From contig NC_060106.1 in NCBI RefSeq assembly GCF_021155765.1, forward strand, positions 10,485,501 to 10,549,500: a DNA stretch of 64,000 nt, read 5' to 3'. How positions within the stretch are numbered: the stretch's first letter is position 1; each line of letters starts with the position of its first letter. The DNA comes from Diprion similis (Eukaryota; Arthropoda; Insecta; Hymenoptera; Diprionidae). Below are positions 39,096 through 52,200 of this stretch, piece after piece. The translations under genes were made by a program, and so were the position numbers. The notes under the pieces are model-generated. The model ran no database searches, had not been told where the DNA came from, and saw only the letters and a program-made list of their open reading frames with translations.

Positions 39096-40308
39096 ACTAT
39101 ACCCGTTAGCTGAACACATCTTCGGTCAACGCACTACCTTTCATTGAGACTCAAATTCAACAATTAATAAGGTGTTCAAAGTCACACCTAAATAGTAATA
39201 ATTTCTTCCATAACCTCGGAAACACGTATCTTTAAAAAAATTTGACATATTAATATATACCAGTAATGAGTGCAAAACTTGGGGTGTTGAATAGAGTTAG
39301 AAAATCCAAATAGCCCTATTTATCGTTAGTCTAGAATTTGAAAAGCAGCCAATCAAATTCGAATTCCATATTAAATAAGACTATTTAGATTTTCGCCATC
39401 AAGTAGGGGCCACCTTAAAATTCAAACGCCGTTATATATGGGGATAGAAAATTTGTCAACAAGGGAATTAATTTTCATCATCTTAGACAGTATTTGGGGA
39501 TTCATTTCAATCTTGATTGAATTTCGAGATAATGGCACACAAATTTGCTAATCCAATTTTAATATTTTTTTGAATGCGAACAATGAATCAGATAGTTTTA
39601 TATAAAAAAATGTGTTTTTAATAAATATTGATACAAAAAACAGGACACAAAATATCTACAGTGGTTACAAAGTTCAATACAAAATTACATGCCTTGGTGT
39701 TATAAAAAAAATCCAAGGACAAATTTATAACATCTTTTATTACTATTATTAATTGATATTAATTACTATTATTATCGTTATCCAATATAATAGAATTATA
39801 ATACTCTGTAATGAGATTGATAGAAAAATATTGTCACAATTCCATTGCTTAGCATCTACTTGCTGCTTTTACGTATTGTATATCGCATACACAAAAGTCA
39901 ATCTCGATAGTACATAAATCAATTAATTGTATAGTTCACACTTAGTTATAGACCGCTTTCAAACTCCCAGTTATACTTGTCGAATAATGAAAATAATTTT
40001 GTATCCTCCGTAGCATACATGTAACATGATCGCATGGTATAAATAATGTTCAATTACGTAAACTATCTTAAAAATGAGCTGGAAAACTCAATTACATACA
40101 CTTCCAACAAGATAATAATCGGTTATATGTAACCAATGCTTATAGTTTCACTTGTTCGATTTCGTATGCGTTTTTTTTTATTGTAGGTTTCCGTTGTAAT
40201 CGCTCAGTTGATTCAAATTTTTAAATAATTAGGTAACCAGTAATTTGTTTATAAGTCATGTAAAATCGACGACAATCAAACCAAATTTCTTTTTCTTCGT
40301 TTCCGTAG

Positions 40309-40314
40309 TTTATT
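40309..40314 (-). terminator. Candidate nkd polyadenylation signal (AATAAA)
   Basis: AATAAA on the minus strand about 155 nt after the nkd stop codon. A second one lies at 39,741-39,736, so alternative 3' ends are possible. Confidence 0.4.
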
Positions 40315-40468
40315 AAATTTTTTTGCTCTTTCCAAAAACCAGTTGAAGAGCTTATTCAACATCCCACAGATTATGCGATTTATGCTGCATGCAAACCTAA
40401 TATTCGAACTACATATCTGTAACTCTCAATATGTCAGCCCTAACAATCCTTCCGATGATAATCGGGGG

Positions 40469-42510
40469 TTATACAAGTGCCTCGGCATGATAGTGATGAT
40501 AGTGATGATGAATATGTTCATGAACGTGTCTCCTACCAGCAGCTGCAGCAGCACCTTGAGAAAACTCACGTTCTAGCCAACGTACAACCTGGGCCATGGC
40601 TCTCGCCTGATCCTGTTCCCGTGTGGCATGTTTCAATTGATGTTTTTTACCCGGTTTTCCACTATTCGGCGGATGAACATGAGCTTCGTTACGCTGATTA
40701 TTCGTATGCAGATTATTACATTGATTATTAGAATGATTCTGATTATTAATATTATTAGGATTGGTCGAGTTTAAATTATTCTGGGTGGCTGAAGTAGTCA
40801 GATTTTGCGAAACTGTATGCACTTGTCCATAACTTTCAGCCGGATGTGGCGGGGTACATGTCTGAGGACTGTGGTGCACACGCGGCTTCCTCCCATTTCC
40901 CCTAGGCTTTGCTGGAACGTCAGGTAAAGAATTTGGATGATGAGGTTGCTCCCGAACTGGCTTGTGATAGGTTGGTTGACGAGGTGTTTGCGATGGTCTA
41001 CATCTCTGAATGTAAGGACTCGAGGGTTCCGTATATGGACTCCGAAGTGGAATGCGCGCTTGCTCGTTTTGGTGTCGTTTCCTGAAAAATTTTTGAAGAA
41101 AATCAATCGTATATATTGAGAAATTTATTATGACGAACGACAAGTTTTATAATCCGTTTCTAAAAAATGCTTGGCATTTATTTCGAGACCCACCTAGATG
41201 CGTGAAAACTGAGATTGTTCTTCTCCATATTTGCTTGAATAATTTCGAGCAGCTGCTGTCTCTGCATAGCACCACTACGCTTTCTGGGCTGATTTGGAAC
41301 CAGAGGTGTGAGAGGTGTTAGCAATGGTGATGCGTCGCTATCTTCGCTTACATCACCTTCTGAGCTGTTTGAGTAAGGTGAAGGCAAGTGAGGCACTGGC
41401 CCAACTCTTCTTCTAAGTTCTTCTTGCTTCGATTGATTTGCTGGCAAATTTCTAGCGTCATCTTCTGTTGGACTATCCGCTCCATGCTCTGACTGAAAAT
41501 TATATTTTAAATAGAAAAAGGCAATTATAGCATATTCTTGTGGCTGACTATATTTCATACACATCAAGTATTACAATTACGGCAATTAAATAGAATTCAG
41601 TCAATGAAAATTGGATGTTCCATTTCATCTATAATTTTGCTCAGATTTAGGTACAGTTCAAGTATTCCATGTATAAGGTTTTAAATATTATAATAACGGC
41701 AAATTTTACCTGGCATCGATGGCGCTGTACTCTTCTCCTCCTGGGAACTCTGCGAGACGCATGTTTTGCATGACCGCAGGAAGTAACATGTTTAACATGG
41801 CAACAAGGTGCTGGGGCAGGTAAGCTTTGAGGAAGGTTTGCCGTTTTTACAGGTGTCACATGTGCCTGGCCAGTTCTCTGATCTGGTGATACGGTCAGCT
41901 TTACTTTAATTGTTTTACTGCCACATGGGGGGACTTGAATTGAAGCACCCAGAGTGTCGTAAATAGTTGTAACCAGTCCAGCAATATCATCTTTGGTGAT
42001 CTTGCCATGACCATCAAAGTCGTACAAGGTGAAGGAAAACTCCTGCCTTCGTCTATCGCCCTCTGCTACAGAAACGTCGCACTCGAACTCCTGAAATAAT
42101 CGTAAAAAAAACGGCGTGGTTTGTATTAATGAATTTTCATTCAGCGAATTCATTTTTTCTTTCAGTATATATATACAGCGACTACTGTATAGACTCTAGA
42201 GTCGTCGTCTCCGCACCGTAAAATTCTCTCCTTTTCTTAGTTAGGCATAGAAATCCGACTGCAGAGGAATTTTGATAATCATCCGGCTTAAATTTAGTCC
42301 AGTGAACATAATTCTTTCTCACCTCAAAGCTAAGCTGTCTCGTTGCATGGGAATTCGTCTGATCTTCATTGACGGTTGGCGGTGTTGGAGTCGTAGAAGA
42401 TTCCGGCGGCGTAAGCAAGGGCAGTGGTGGAGGTGGAGAGCTGCTGCACGGCGCCGCGACGCCCGCCAGCAACTCTTCGGCGTCGCTTCCATCGGGACCT
42501 CCGCCAACGA
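40469..42510 (-). CDS. nkd: Naked cuticle homologue, 3' four coding exons (amino end missing)
   Basis: Coding exons on the minus strand: 42,510-42,323, 42,090-41,710, 41,492-41,194 and 41,081-40,469. All have GT/AG borders and consistent phases, giving about 492 residues. The first join reads LSFE/EFECDVSV, the family-typical entry to the EF-hand region (ending in TLYDFDGHGKITKDDIAGLV). GSKTIKVKLTVSP follows, then an Arg-rich block (RRVPRRRRVQRHR), a Ser/Pro-rich segment, an Asn-rich tract and the histidine tail HVHEHIHHHYHHYH typical of Nkd proteins. Established knowledge: Nkd is a Wnt-induced feedback antagonist that binds Dishevelled through the EF-hand region. The EF loop is atypical: His at position 5 and Asp at 12. 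The exon at 42,510 begins in mid codon after ATTACAG, so at least one upstream coding exon exists. I searched the minus strand to 58 kb for the usual KWW-type amino end and did not find it. Confidence 0.93.
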
Positions 42511-44348
42511 CTGTAATTCCAAAGTAAAATAAGCTGTTGAAGAACGTGAAATTTCGACATATTATAGATATTAAACATATTTAATTGCGGAAGCGTGTGC
42601 ATGCGGGATAGCCATTTAATTGACAGTTAATCCTTCGTTGATCTTCAAATTATGAGTTATTATACTAAATGAAGAATTAATTTGCACGGCATAATTCCTC
42701 TTAGCGCTCGATATAATTGCCTCATTAATTTTCATTCGTTTCACGTAGTTTTACGACCGGACGTTCGTCGTTCTTCGATTCGCTATACATACGCAATTGA
42801 TACGCATACATTCGAATGTAAATATTTACGCATACGCTGATCGATCGTTTATTATTTCGAATTATATTTAGAGTGTCGATACACTGATAGATGGAATATT
42901 CTTCTAAAACCATGTAACTGACCATGTTAGTACTTGTGGCGAAATATTCCGACAGTTCTTACGTTGCAAGCTCGGTTCGTTCGAAGGCCGTTAATTACAA
43001 TTTGACACTATCTGTCGATAAGAAACTACCACCACATGTGAAAGATACGAAGACTTTAGAAAAGCTTTGAATTATATTTCATCGTGACTTTACACCGCAT
43101 CTTACCTATGAACCTTTTCATTACGGAATGATCCAGCAAATTTTTGATCCGTTTTGTACGGAGTTTTAAATCTCAGAGTGTATAATGAGAATGTTTATTC
43201 ATAATAATAGAAAACATAAAATGATGCACACGTTTTCGCTAGTAACTCGACCCCGAATGTGTAATCTACTTTCGAAATTAATTTGCAAGTGTCAAACGTT
43301 ACCTCAGAGCACTTGAAACTGTCAAGATAATATTTAATTACCGATATGGATGAAACCTTGAACCTATATATATATGCAACCGAATGAAACAGGCAGCCTT
43401 GCGTAGTTAATGTCTCCCCGCATTTCAGTATATATTTATTTTCGATCTGCCGAACGTATTTTCGAACATATTATATACTACAAGCCCACTCCCAAAAATG
43501 CAAGTTCCACCATCCAGCTACATATGCAGACATCATTCGTCTGCGCAGCTCTTTCAACGTTTGTTGCTTTTCTGTTACGCTTTGCTTTTGCTTTATTCCG
43601 AGCTCTTCCGCTATTATACGAAATGGGCGATATTTCAAAAGCCTCGCCAAAATGTCCTTTCATCTCTGTAAAATCAGAACTCAAGCACACAATCCTCCTC
43701 CTCCTCCACTCGTTTCCCAATCCTCAGTTACGACCCACGCAGAGAGGAAGTGAAAATAAAGGAAAGAACATAAAAAAACATCAAGTAAAACAACAGATTG
43801 ATCAGCAAGAGGCTCCGAACGACTGTATTGATTCGTACAGGTCTACCAGAGTTTTACTCACGCGCATGTTGAAGCGCGTGACCAGCTTCGCCGTTTGCAT
43901 TACAAACACCATTTGATTGTTATCGCCCAGTTACCGTAAAATTTCTTCTTCTCCGAGAAGGATGTTTCATTTAAATCCGGATGTATTATTATATCAAGTT
44001 GTAACATCGCAACGGCATTAATATAATGAAAAAAAAATAAAAAATTAATCACAATCCATGCAAGAATTGATTTTCAATAAATGCTGACGTTAATCGTAAT
44101 CGAATCGAAAAGTTTTCGATAATTTTCATGCTTTGCCTTGAAGTAAAATAATTTTCTACAATGTAGCTTGATCAGAAACTGGCTTCTCCGCGTGTATCGT
44201 TGACCATTTTGGTCAAGCCTACAGGTCGTGATTCCGGGTTTTGTGACTTCAATAAAACTCCCGACAGTTGGGCCTCTCTCTTTTATCGTCTCAAAACCTA
44301 AAGTAGATAGACGAACATCTTAAGGCAAGTTTAGTAGTTTTAGATTGT
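42511..44348. other. Presumed first intron of nkd; no gene recognised
   Basis: AT-rich sequence directly upstream of the first visible nkd exon. A plus-strand open frame of 168 codons at 43,410-43,916 has no recognisable family, poor codon character and no splice context, and is not called. I see no RNA gene or repeat of note here. Confidence 0.6.
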
Positions 44349-44386
44349 CGAACGAACGAACGAACGAACGAACGAACGAACGAACG
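44349..44386. repeat. (CGAA)n tetranucleotide microsatellite
   Basis: About nine head-to-tail copies of CGAA, directly followed by GGCGGCGGCC. Confidence 0.97.
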
Positions 44387-44499
44387 GCGGCGGCCTAGGT
44401 ATTTTCCTAGAAGCAAAAGCATCTACGGGCTGTGTGTCGGTTGGCGGCGGCCCTCTTGGTTCTAGCCGCTATTATTGTTGGCTTCCAGGAAGAGAGGCC

Positions 44500-44640
44500 C
44501 AACCAAACGCCTCGTTCGTTCGCCGCTCTCTCCCTCGTCCTCTCTCGTCGTTTTTACCCCACCCTCTCTCTTCTCTCCACTCTCCTCTCGCTCGCTCTCT
44601 CTCTCTCTCTTTCTCAATCTCCTGCGTTTTCTCGTTCGTT
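44500..44640. repeat. Pyrimidine-rich CT tract
   Basis: A nearly pure pyrimidine stretch on the plus strand (CTCTC/TCTTT, with a pure CTCTCTCTCTCTC core near 44,595). Overlapping open frames here in several reading frames are by-products of the composition. Confidence 0.85.
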
Positions 44641-47600
44641 CCTTTCTACAACTTCAACTACCCGTCTCTCTTCGGATGCATTTTTCTCTAGCCTACCCTA
44701 ACTACCAACCATAACCACCCTTCGGGCGGGTGTAACAGCTTGCAGGGCCGTACTTTAGTCGATCGTGAATAAAACTCAACGCCACATCGAATTTCCGTAT
44801 AATACAATAACGCGATGATTTTTCAAATCTTCAAAATAACTTCTTCGCAAATATAAATACATCTCCTTAAATTTTGTCATATTGGATCAGTTTACCGGCG
44901 AAAAGTTTTCCCGAAAGCTACCAATTAACAAGAACGTCATTTCTGATGTATCCAAGAACAAGTCAACACAACACACGTGGTAGGCAAGAAAACTTTTGAT
45001 ATCAGAGCTTTGATATTATTTTCAACATTCGCGGAAATTTTACAAGTATTTTAGGTTCCCACACAGAACATAACGCACCGCGTAGTAAACAGACAACACC
45101 ATGTACCTGATTCCGACGTGAATAATCGATCGAAACCCTGAGATATTTTCGTCCGTCAATCTCGCCACCTGCTAAACGCATAACAATAATCATTGTTCAA
45201 CAAACGAGTAATCCCTAGATTAACGCAAGATAACGAATGTATACTAAATTGCTACAATCAATCTATAATACACACACATAGTACATATATACATGTATCT
45301 ATATGCCGGCGACCGCATGTACCGGAACGTGTATATAGATTACAGCTTGCGAGTTTTATCAATTCATAGCGGTAGAACGCTTTAATTTTTTTCCCAACGG
45401 ATGCACGCACTTCGAATACAATTTTTATAGTACCTTCGGCAAATATAAGAGCCATTCAGGTAATTCACAACGATATAAAATTCAAGTGGATGGATGGAAA
45501 GTCGAACGACCGAACGATCGGCTATAGAAATGTATACTTACATAACAATAACATACTACAAAGTACATGCCCTAATCGATATAAACGCGGTAAATTAGTT
45601 TTCCAAGTGAGAATGAGTACGTACTACGTATACAGGTATATACCGGGCACGTGTGCATGACTATATTATGTGTATACACGTGCAGCGTATAACGGCTGTT
45701 GGGCGTGTGAATTTGACTGACAGTGAATCCCCGGCAATGGAGTTGAAAGCCGGTGACGAATGATACTCCCGGGTGGGAAACGTGTTTTCAAGATATTTCT
45801 TAATCGCCGAAGCGAGATGGTACGCGTGTGGGTATATGGATATGGATATGGATATGGGTATAGGTGAGTTAGGCGCGGATCGTCGTTCCTTCGTTTAACG
45901 CGACCATGGTGCAGGGCACACGTAGTAACGGTGTATAGGATAATAAAATAGCGTAGGCGTCATCATCAGGGGATCAACGGTGTGGCCGACGAGTGGCGAG
46001 CGTAATTCCTATATACTAGAGTCGACTTTGACCGGACGTGAACCGAATTTTCGAGAGGCGGTCATCGGCGCGATTAGGAGGAAGCGAAAGAGAGGAACAC
46101 GATCCGACGACCCCGGGGCGGCGTTGAAGCCCCTCTGGATGGAGCAGCAGGAAACTATCGCATCGAGAGAAACATAATCTTAATTGAGTAGTGCACGCTC
46201 AACGGTAGTGAAGAGAAAGAGCGCGAGAGAGAGAGGAAGAGAGAGAACGAGAGAGGGAGAGTCTGGACCCCGATCTTCGCTGGGTAATTGAATGATAGTC
46301 GCTTGAATATAGGTACTAGGACTAGATTTTTAAACAGGCTATACACGCGGGCAACAGGCAGCTCTGCACCAACGTTTGGGAACGTGTGCGGAAAGAAACA
46401 GCAACTGCACGTACAGTTTGTGAAATACGAGGAAAAATAGGGAAAGAACCGAGACCAGGCGGCGAGGGGAGAAGGAAGGGACCAAGGAAAAGGGAGAGTA
46501 ATTTTGCTCGGAGCTGCGGGGCAAGATGGGGGTTGATTTTCGTGCCGCCTGAGACCACCCTTCGCGCTGCTTCGCTTCTATGGGGAACCGAAACGAATGC
46601 GGCGTCGAAGGGGCCAAGGCCACGAAGGCCACGAGGCAGTGTGTTTGTCGGCCCATTTTCAAACGCTCGACCGTATATAGTACCCTGCCCTGCTGCAGCA
46701 GACGTATTTTCAAATCAATGCACACGCCTGTCTCTCGCTCTCTCCCGTTTTGTCGGCTCGCTGAGCTGCTCTCAGCAACAGCAGCAGCAGTGAAAGAAAC
46801 GAGCTCATCGACGACGAGGAGACGGCATTGGTATTTTTGGACAGAAACTTTCAACTGGATATATTTTCGAAAAGGGTTATTGATATTGTTGTACTGCAGA
46901 TTAGTGTGTGTATATACACATATAAATATGTAAAATATATCTATATTATTATAAAAGTTGTGGAACCGAAAGTATGTAGGTACCGACGTAACAACATACA
47001 AATTCGATTTTATCCAATGTGCAGGTGATGTTACAAGCGATGTATCGATGTAGGTCGGTTTCTCTGATCCTGCAGTTAATAACAGTTTTAACACGGATAA
47101 ACATTCAGTGTCGGCCTTACGACCGGTTGGAAGTTGAACCAATAAATAGACCGGATGTCTATTAATGACATCCTTGTTTTCGTATAGCTGATTACAAGAC
47201 GGTGATTTACATTATTTGATACAAGAAACACGCTGCAAGTCGTAGGTCAAATTTTAAACCTACTACGACGATCGGAGCCGCCGAAGAATTTAAATGTAGC
47301 GAAAAGAAGATGAGACGGAAATAAAAACAAGAAAATAGAAAAGGTAAAAATATGCGGAGTTCAACGAACACGAGGACGGCAATGATATGCGCATGTAGAG
47401 TGAGAAGTAGATAACAACTGAAAACTCTTTTCGACCAGGACCGGTGGATGGGTTATAACGCACACGTAACACGACCGTCGGTCGGCATTGAGAGAGGCAA
47501 GAGGGAAAGAAAGAAGAGAAAAGAGAAGAAGTAGAGGAAAAAAAAAAAGATGAAAACAAAAACGCGAGGGATTGAAAGAGACAAACGAAGGCATATTACT

Positions 47601-48620
47601 GTCCGTCCCTTTGAGCATTGCCGACGGCGAGTGGCGTCGCGTTTTCGCCTTGAAACTATTTCTAAAATGTGTGCCGACAAAAGCGATATGGGTAGGGGGT
47701 ACGCGAACCTTTTCTTCGAGATAGTTGCTTTGATCTGTGGCCGCGGTTAACGGTTTTTAACACACTCCCGAACGAATCTTGCTGCACGATTCAGGCATTA
47801 CCGTACAACACCCATAGGCATCGTACGGCAATGACGATTTTTAATTGACTTTACCACCGGTGTGAATCGACGTTAATACGGACCCGGCAAAGCAACAAGC
47901 CTCGCCTTTCATCTCTAGCCTCTCTATTCCATCGCTCTTTCTCTCTCTCTTGCTCTCTCGTTCTTTCTCCTTCAGTCCTCACGACATTTAAATTGCCGAC
48001 AATGGAGTATACTTCCAACTGTCTCGCGAGTGCAGACTCGGTTCGTCAATGCGGCGGTGGTGGGTATGTGTAATAAATACACGTGTGCCTGGGAGTTACT
48101 GACGCAATTATACTTAACTAGAATGCAGCCGTGGAGTTGCGTGAAAACGCATGCGTAACTACGTACGTACAGACATACGTGAATGCGTAAATCTCGAGGC
48201 GTGTAACCCTCCGTCCTCCCTGCTGCATGAATTACTAAAAATGTTAACCCACGGTTTAATCGCATTAAGAAAGTGCAAACGGAATATGCATCACGTGCAG
48301 TACATGCTTGCGAGCAATTACCATCGTCATATATAATCGAGTTAAAGTACCAACTGAAATTGTTTTCACTCGACTTTGCAGCAGCAGCAGAAGGGGGAGG
48401 AGGAGGAGGAAGAGGAGGAGTAGTAGTAAACTTGAATTTCGGAGAGAGGGAAAGGATAAATGAGATACAGAGATTTCCGCTCTTTGCCGCGTGGGTAGGT
48501 AGGTAGATGGATGTGAAAAAATGAACACGACGTGTACCTACAAAAATGTTATCATCACGTATTCGTATAATGAGGCCGCATAATTACTCCCGATATAGAA
48601 CGGCGGTCCAAGTGGCACCT
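44641..48620. other. Non-coding stretch with several GA/CT tracts; no gene recognised
   Basis: Contains a (GGATAT)n run at about 45,832-45,860 and GA-rich tracts at about 46,211-46,261 and 47,487-47,555. CT-rich DNA lies at about 47,931-47,975. Open frames up to 267 codons (46,339-47,142, minus) are composition-driven and interrupted by low complexity. The stretch is compatible with intron or upstream regulatory DNA of nkd. Confidence 0.55.
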
Positions 48621-48623
48621 ATA

Positions 48624-48659
48624 TCTATCCATCCATCCATCCATCCATCCATCCATCCA
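48624..48659. repeat. (CCAT)n tetranucleotide microsatellite
   Basis: Nine head-to-tail ATCC/CCAT units directly before CACTCCATAAATG. Confidence 0.97.
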
Positions 48660-48973
48660 CTCCATAAATGTTCCTCAGTCCCCGGTGCATCGCGCTGCTT
48701 GTGTTGCTGATGCTTCTGCTGCCGCAGCCTTTGAGCGCGCCGAGTTCTTTGAGTAATATAGAGCGCTTAAAATCTTGCTTAATTATGTTTGAGAGGGTTT
48801 CACCGTTTCACGTACGTAGGTATGCGTAATGTAAATACCTACCAAAGCTCAAATATGAATATCTTTTATTTAGTCACGTTTATACATGTATACGCTCGTC
48901 TCGATAGGACTGGCGTGCCTCTTATATTCTCCGGTGATTCTCACACGATTATTACCCACGTTATAGAACTACG

Positions 48974-49234
48974 CAACGTCGTAGGCACATACGTACAGTA
49001 ATGTTCATTATCGCCTTGTGCTTCCGACTAACTTTTTTTTCGGCCCGAAACAAAATGCAAATTCGATTCTATGCGAATTATGTGACAATGACGCCCAATC
49101 TCTCACGTCGCGTCAGCTGCACCGACAGCTGTCATTGTCACATAATTCGCATAGAATTGAACCGCAAACAAGTTAGCCGGAAACACAATGGATTAATGAA
49201 CATTATTGTACATAAGCTGCACCGCCTCGTTACC
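48974..49234. repeat. Foldback inverted repeat with 27-bp perfect core arms
   Basis: The left core arm (49,066-49,092) is the exact reverse complement of the right core arm (49,131-49,157): ATTCTATGCGAATTATGTG then ACAATGAC. The spacer is 38 bp. The similarity continues outward with small gaps: TTCCGACTAACTT against TTCCGGCTAACTT, and TAATGTTCATTA on both sides. This gives arms of roughly 100-120 bp. No open frame lies inside. It could be a small foldback transposable element (MITE-like) or a locus making a long hairpin RNA. No clear target-site duplication was identified. Confidence 0.8.
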
Positions 49235-49259
49235 TTACAGAGACAAGAATTGCTTTAGC

Positions 49260-52200
49260 TTGGTTGCTGCGGTTTAATTAGCCGTCTCCCTAGATGCCTA
49301 GAGTTTCGTATAATATACTAGACGCTCGTGCATGCATACGTACATGAATTAAAAAAGAAACGCAGAGATTCCGTACCGCGTACCTTTAACAGATGCGGCA
49401 CATGCAGCGTATACGACCCGCGACAAGATGAACAATTTCAAAGAAAAGGAGATAAACGAATAATAAGACAGCGCTCGTTCTCGACCGACAAGAAAATCTC
49501 TCCCTAATCTCGGTTGAGCCTCTCCGCACACGATTTGTTCAAACAAGAAAAATCCCCGGGGCCCCGTTACCAACATTTGAGAGCTCGGGGCTTTGATCTG
49601 ATGACACGACACGCACACGCAGACACGCGCAAGCGGTTACGAGCCGAGGCATTTCCTAGAGGTGGTTTTTAGAGAATCTCTGCATCGTAATAGAAAATAA
49701 GAGAAGAGCCGAGAGGCTCGGGAATATTACCAGAAAAGGGCTTGTAGCCAGCGAGGAACCTTGCACGACACCACTTGACCAATCCAGTAGCCATAGGGCC
49801 CTCATGCGTAAAGACGCACACACTGTCAAATCGTTGGGCCTCCGTCTCACGCACTTTAACTCAACTTTTCTTATAAATTCTTCTCCTTCTTCTCCTTCTT
49901 CTTCGTTGTTTTTCCCCCTTCGATCTCTTATTATTATTACACCGCTACTGTTTATAGCGTTTATACTCGTTGTATATTTTTTCACCGTGGATGCAGGGGG
50001 CCGGCAGGCTATCGGCGTTACACTTAACTCGAAAACTTCAAAGAAGAAAAAACCCACGAGTAGTATTATAATACACTGCGCAGCGGTCAGCAAGCAAACA
50101 CCTTGTGCACCATCATCCGCGTTAATATACACGCTTGTTACGTGGGTAGTAGGGGTGGTGGTATGTTTACAGTAAACAATGAAAGACCAGCTTTTCTCGC
50201 TGCTCTACAAGCTCAGTCCTCTCTCTCTCTGCTTCTCTGTATCTCTGTATAGTAGGTACACATATGCATATCCATATACATATTTTAGGGACGAGCCAGT
50301 TATTTATTAGGTCACTCAGGTCTCGTGTGTGTGTCACGATTACTATCCTGCTAATTAAGTGCTTCTTTGGAGGCAAGTATTTATTGTGTTTAATATTATC
50401 CTGTATACGTAGGTACGTAACAGTACGTATAAAATAATTGTTTGTAAAGGAACTTTTCAGTGTCCGCTCCAATTCCAAACGCGAAAGAAAACTAAATCAG
50501 TTCTTGGAAGACACGACGCGCGTCCCGTGCGACTACATCTACGAGCGTAGTTTGACTACGCGGCGATTGCCCCCTTGCCTAAACCGCAGGCTCCGTTCTC
50601 CCCTCCATACTCTCGGATTATACAAGGTGTACTCTCACAGACTGTGCGCGATCGTCTTTTCGCGCAGGGCATCTGTGACGTAGCAGGCTGCGCCGGTTGC
50701 CGTCATCAGGCGTAAACGCTGCCGAATGTCAAACGCAGAATCTCACGCCACTACGAACCCATTGAATTCCAATTTTCTCTCTTCTCTCCATACATATTAA
50801 TTTTCTTTTCACTTGACGTGATTTTCCAGTATTCGTCCCTTTCTTCCATTCGGCTCTTCGCATTGAACTCTATCTACGTACAGACGATGTATAGAATTAA
50901 TAAAGACGACTTATGCAAGCCGGCTAGTTATCTAATAGTTTTTGCTAATTACAAGCACGCTGAAGTTTCGTACTTTAGCGCCTCACGGTTGGCAACCCGC
51001 GCTGCAGTGCGATGCTTGCATCTGACGGGTAGGCGTGATGTCAGAGGAGGCAAAGGAGGCGAGTTGTGAGCGCACCTTGTATACTTCCACCCTGGTCCCC
51101 ACTCTGAGGTTGTTCTGCCTCCCGGGTCTCTCAACCTCTTTTTCTCGTTCTCTTTCATTCCGTTTCGCTCTCTCCTTCTCTCTTTCTCATTCTCGACGGC
51201 ATGGCTCCTCGCAAACGTTGGAAGTTGCAGCCACACGTCGCCCGCTCCGAATGCAGCCTCGCGTAACGCGCACATGGGTAAAGGAGGAGGCATTGCCTCC
51301 GCCGCACACGCTGCAATAAAGTAATACGAAATCATTGCTGTTTCGGCTGGGGAGGTTGAAAATCAATCGGTGGCGGGGGCGAAAAGACATTTATTGGCCA
51401 CGGTCGGCTATATGGTGCAAACGATTCGCACGTTCTTTGTTTACCTTGCGTAGTTACGCATTGCACATGTGCATATGGTGCGTATACCTGTATGCACGGC
51501 TTGTATACCTATATGTATACGCAATGCGAATGAGCCTCTTCGGCCTCGTCACGTGCATCACGAACGCTGGATTCCATTCAATTTTTTCATACAATAGGGT
51601 ATAAAGTATGCGGGGCACATGGGATGAGTTAATTCAAACCGTAACTTATGTCAACTTTTAATATGCGAATCGCGAAGGATAATAAATTTTTAGATAATCT
51701 CTGGTAAAGTTTATATAATGGGCATTGAACTTCGCGGTTAAAAATAAAGAAGTTCTACGACCGACCTTGATCGATTTTCGATGCGGATGCGATAAGGCCG
51801 TAAAAATATTCAAGCATGTATAACATATGTATTTACCCGAAGCAACCTGGACATCTAGTTGACCCTGCCGGACGAATACAAAACGACAAAATTTTATGAA
51901 GCAATGTAAGACTGACCGAAATACTTATTGTTAGTTATTGACCCAAATAAAAGAGTGACACCGATATTCGATCCTTTTTTCTTCTCGCATTGACTCCGGC
52001 GATAAGATTTGCATGCGTGAGACGCGGTTATATGCTTGCCATTTATTTAAATTTTGTATAATGTCGGCATCGTATAATAAACCACGGTGGGCCATCCAGA
52101 GAGAGATAGAGAGAGAGAGAGGTGGCAGCGCGCAAGGACGAGAGTTCGTGATTTTATTTTTGAGTTAATTTTTTTTCCTGTACCATATACGTGCATGAAA

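Larger units (their letters stand above)
38652..40468. other. Spacer between WDR83 and nkd; AT-rich, nkd 3' UTR likely inside
   Basis: About 1.8 kb, strongly AT-rich. The right part, next to the nkd stop codon, probably holds its 3' UTR. Minus-strand AATAAA hexamers occur at 40,314-40,309 and 39,741-39,736. The left part holds the WDR83 promoter and a short plus-strand open frame at 38,919. Nothing else was recognised. Confidence 0.6.

Noticed and set aside
40477-40731. Plus-strand frame over the nkd histidine tail
   Set aside because: Antisense shadow of the nkd last exon, which has clear family features and phase-consistent splicing.
43410-43916. 168-codon plus-strand open frame
   Set aside because: No recognisable domain, and it lies in the presumed nkd intron without splice or polyadenylation context.
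46339-47142. 267-codon minus-strand open frame
   Set aside because: No family resemblance, and the composition is that of the purine- and pyrimidine-rich surroundings. Other frames overlap it on both strands.
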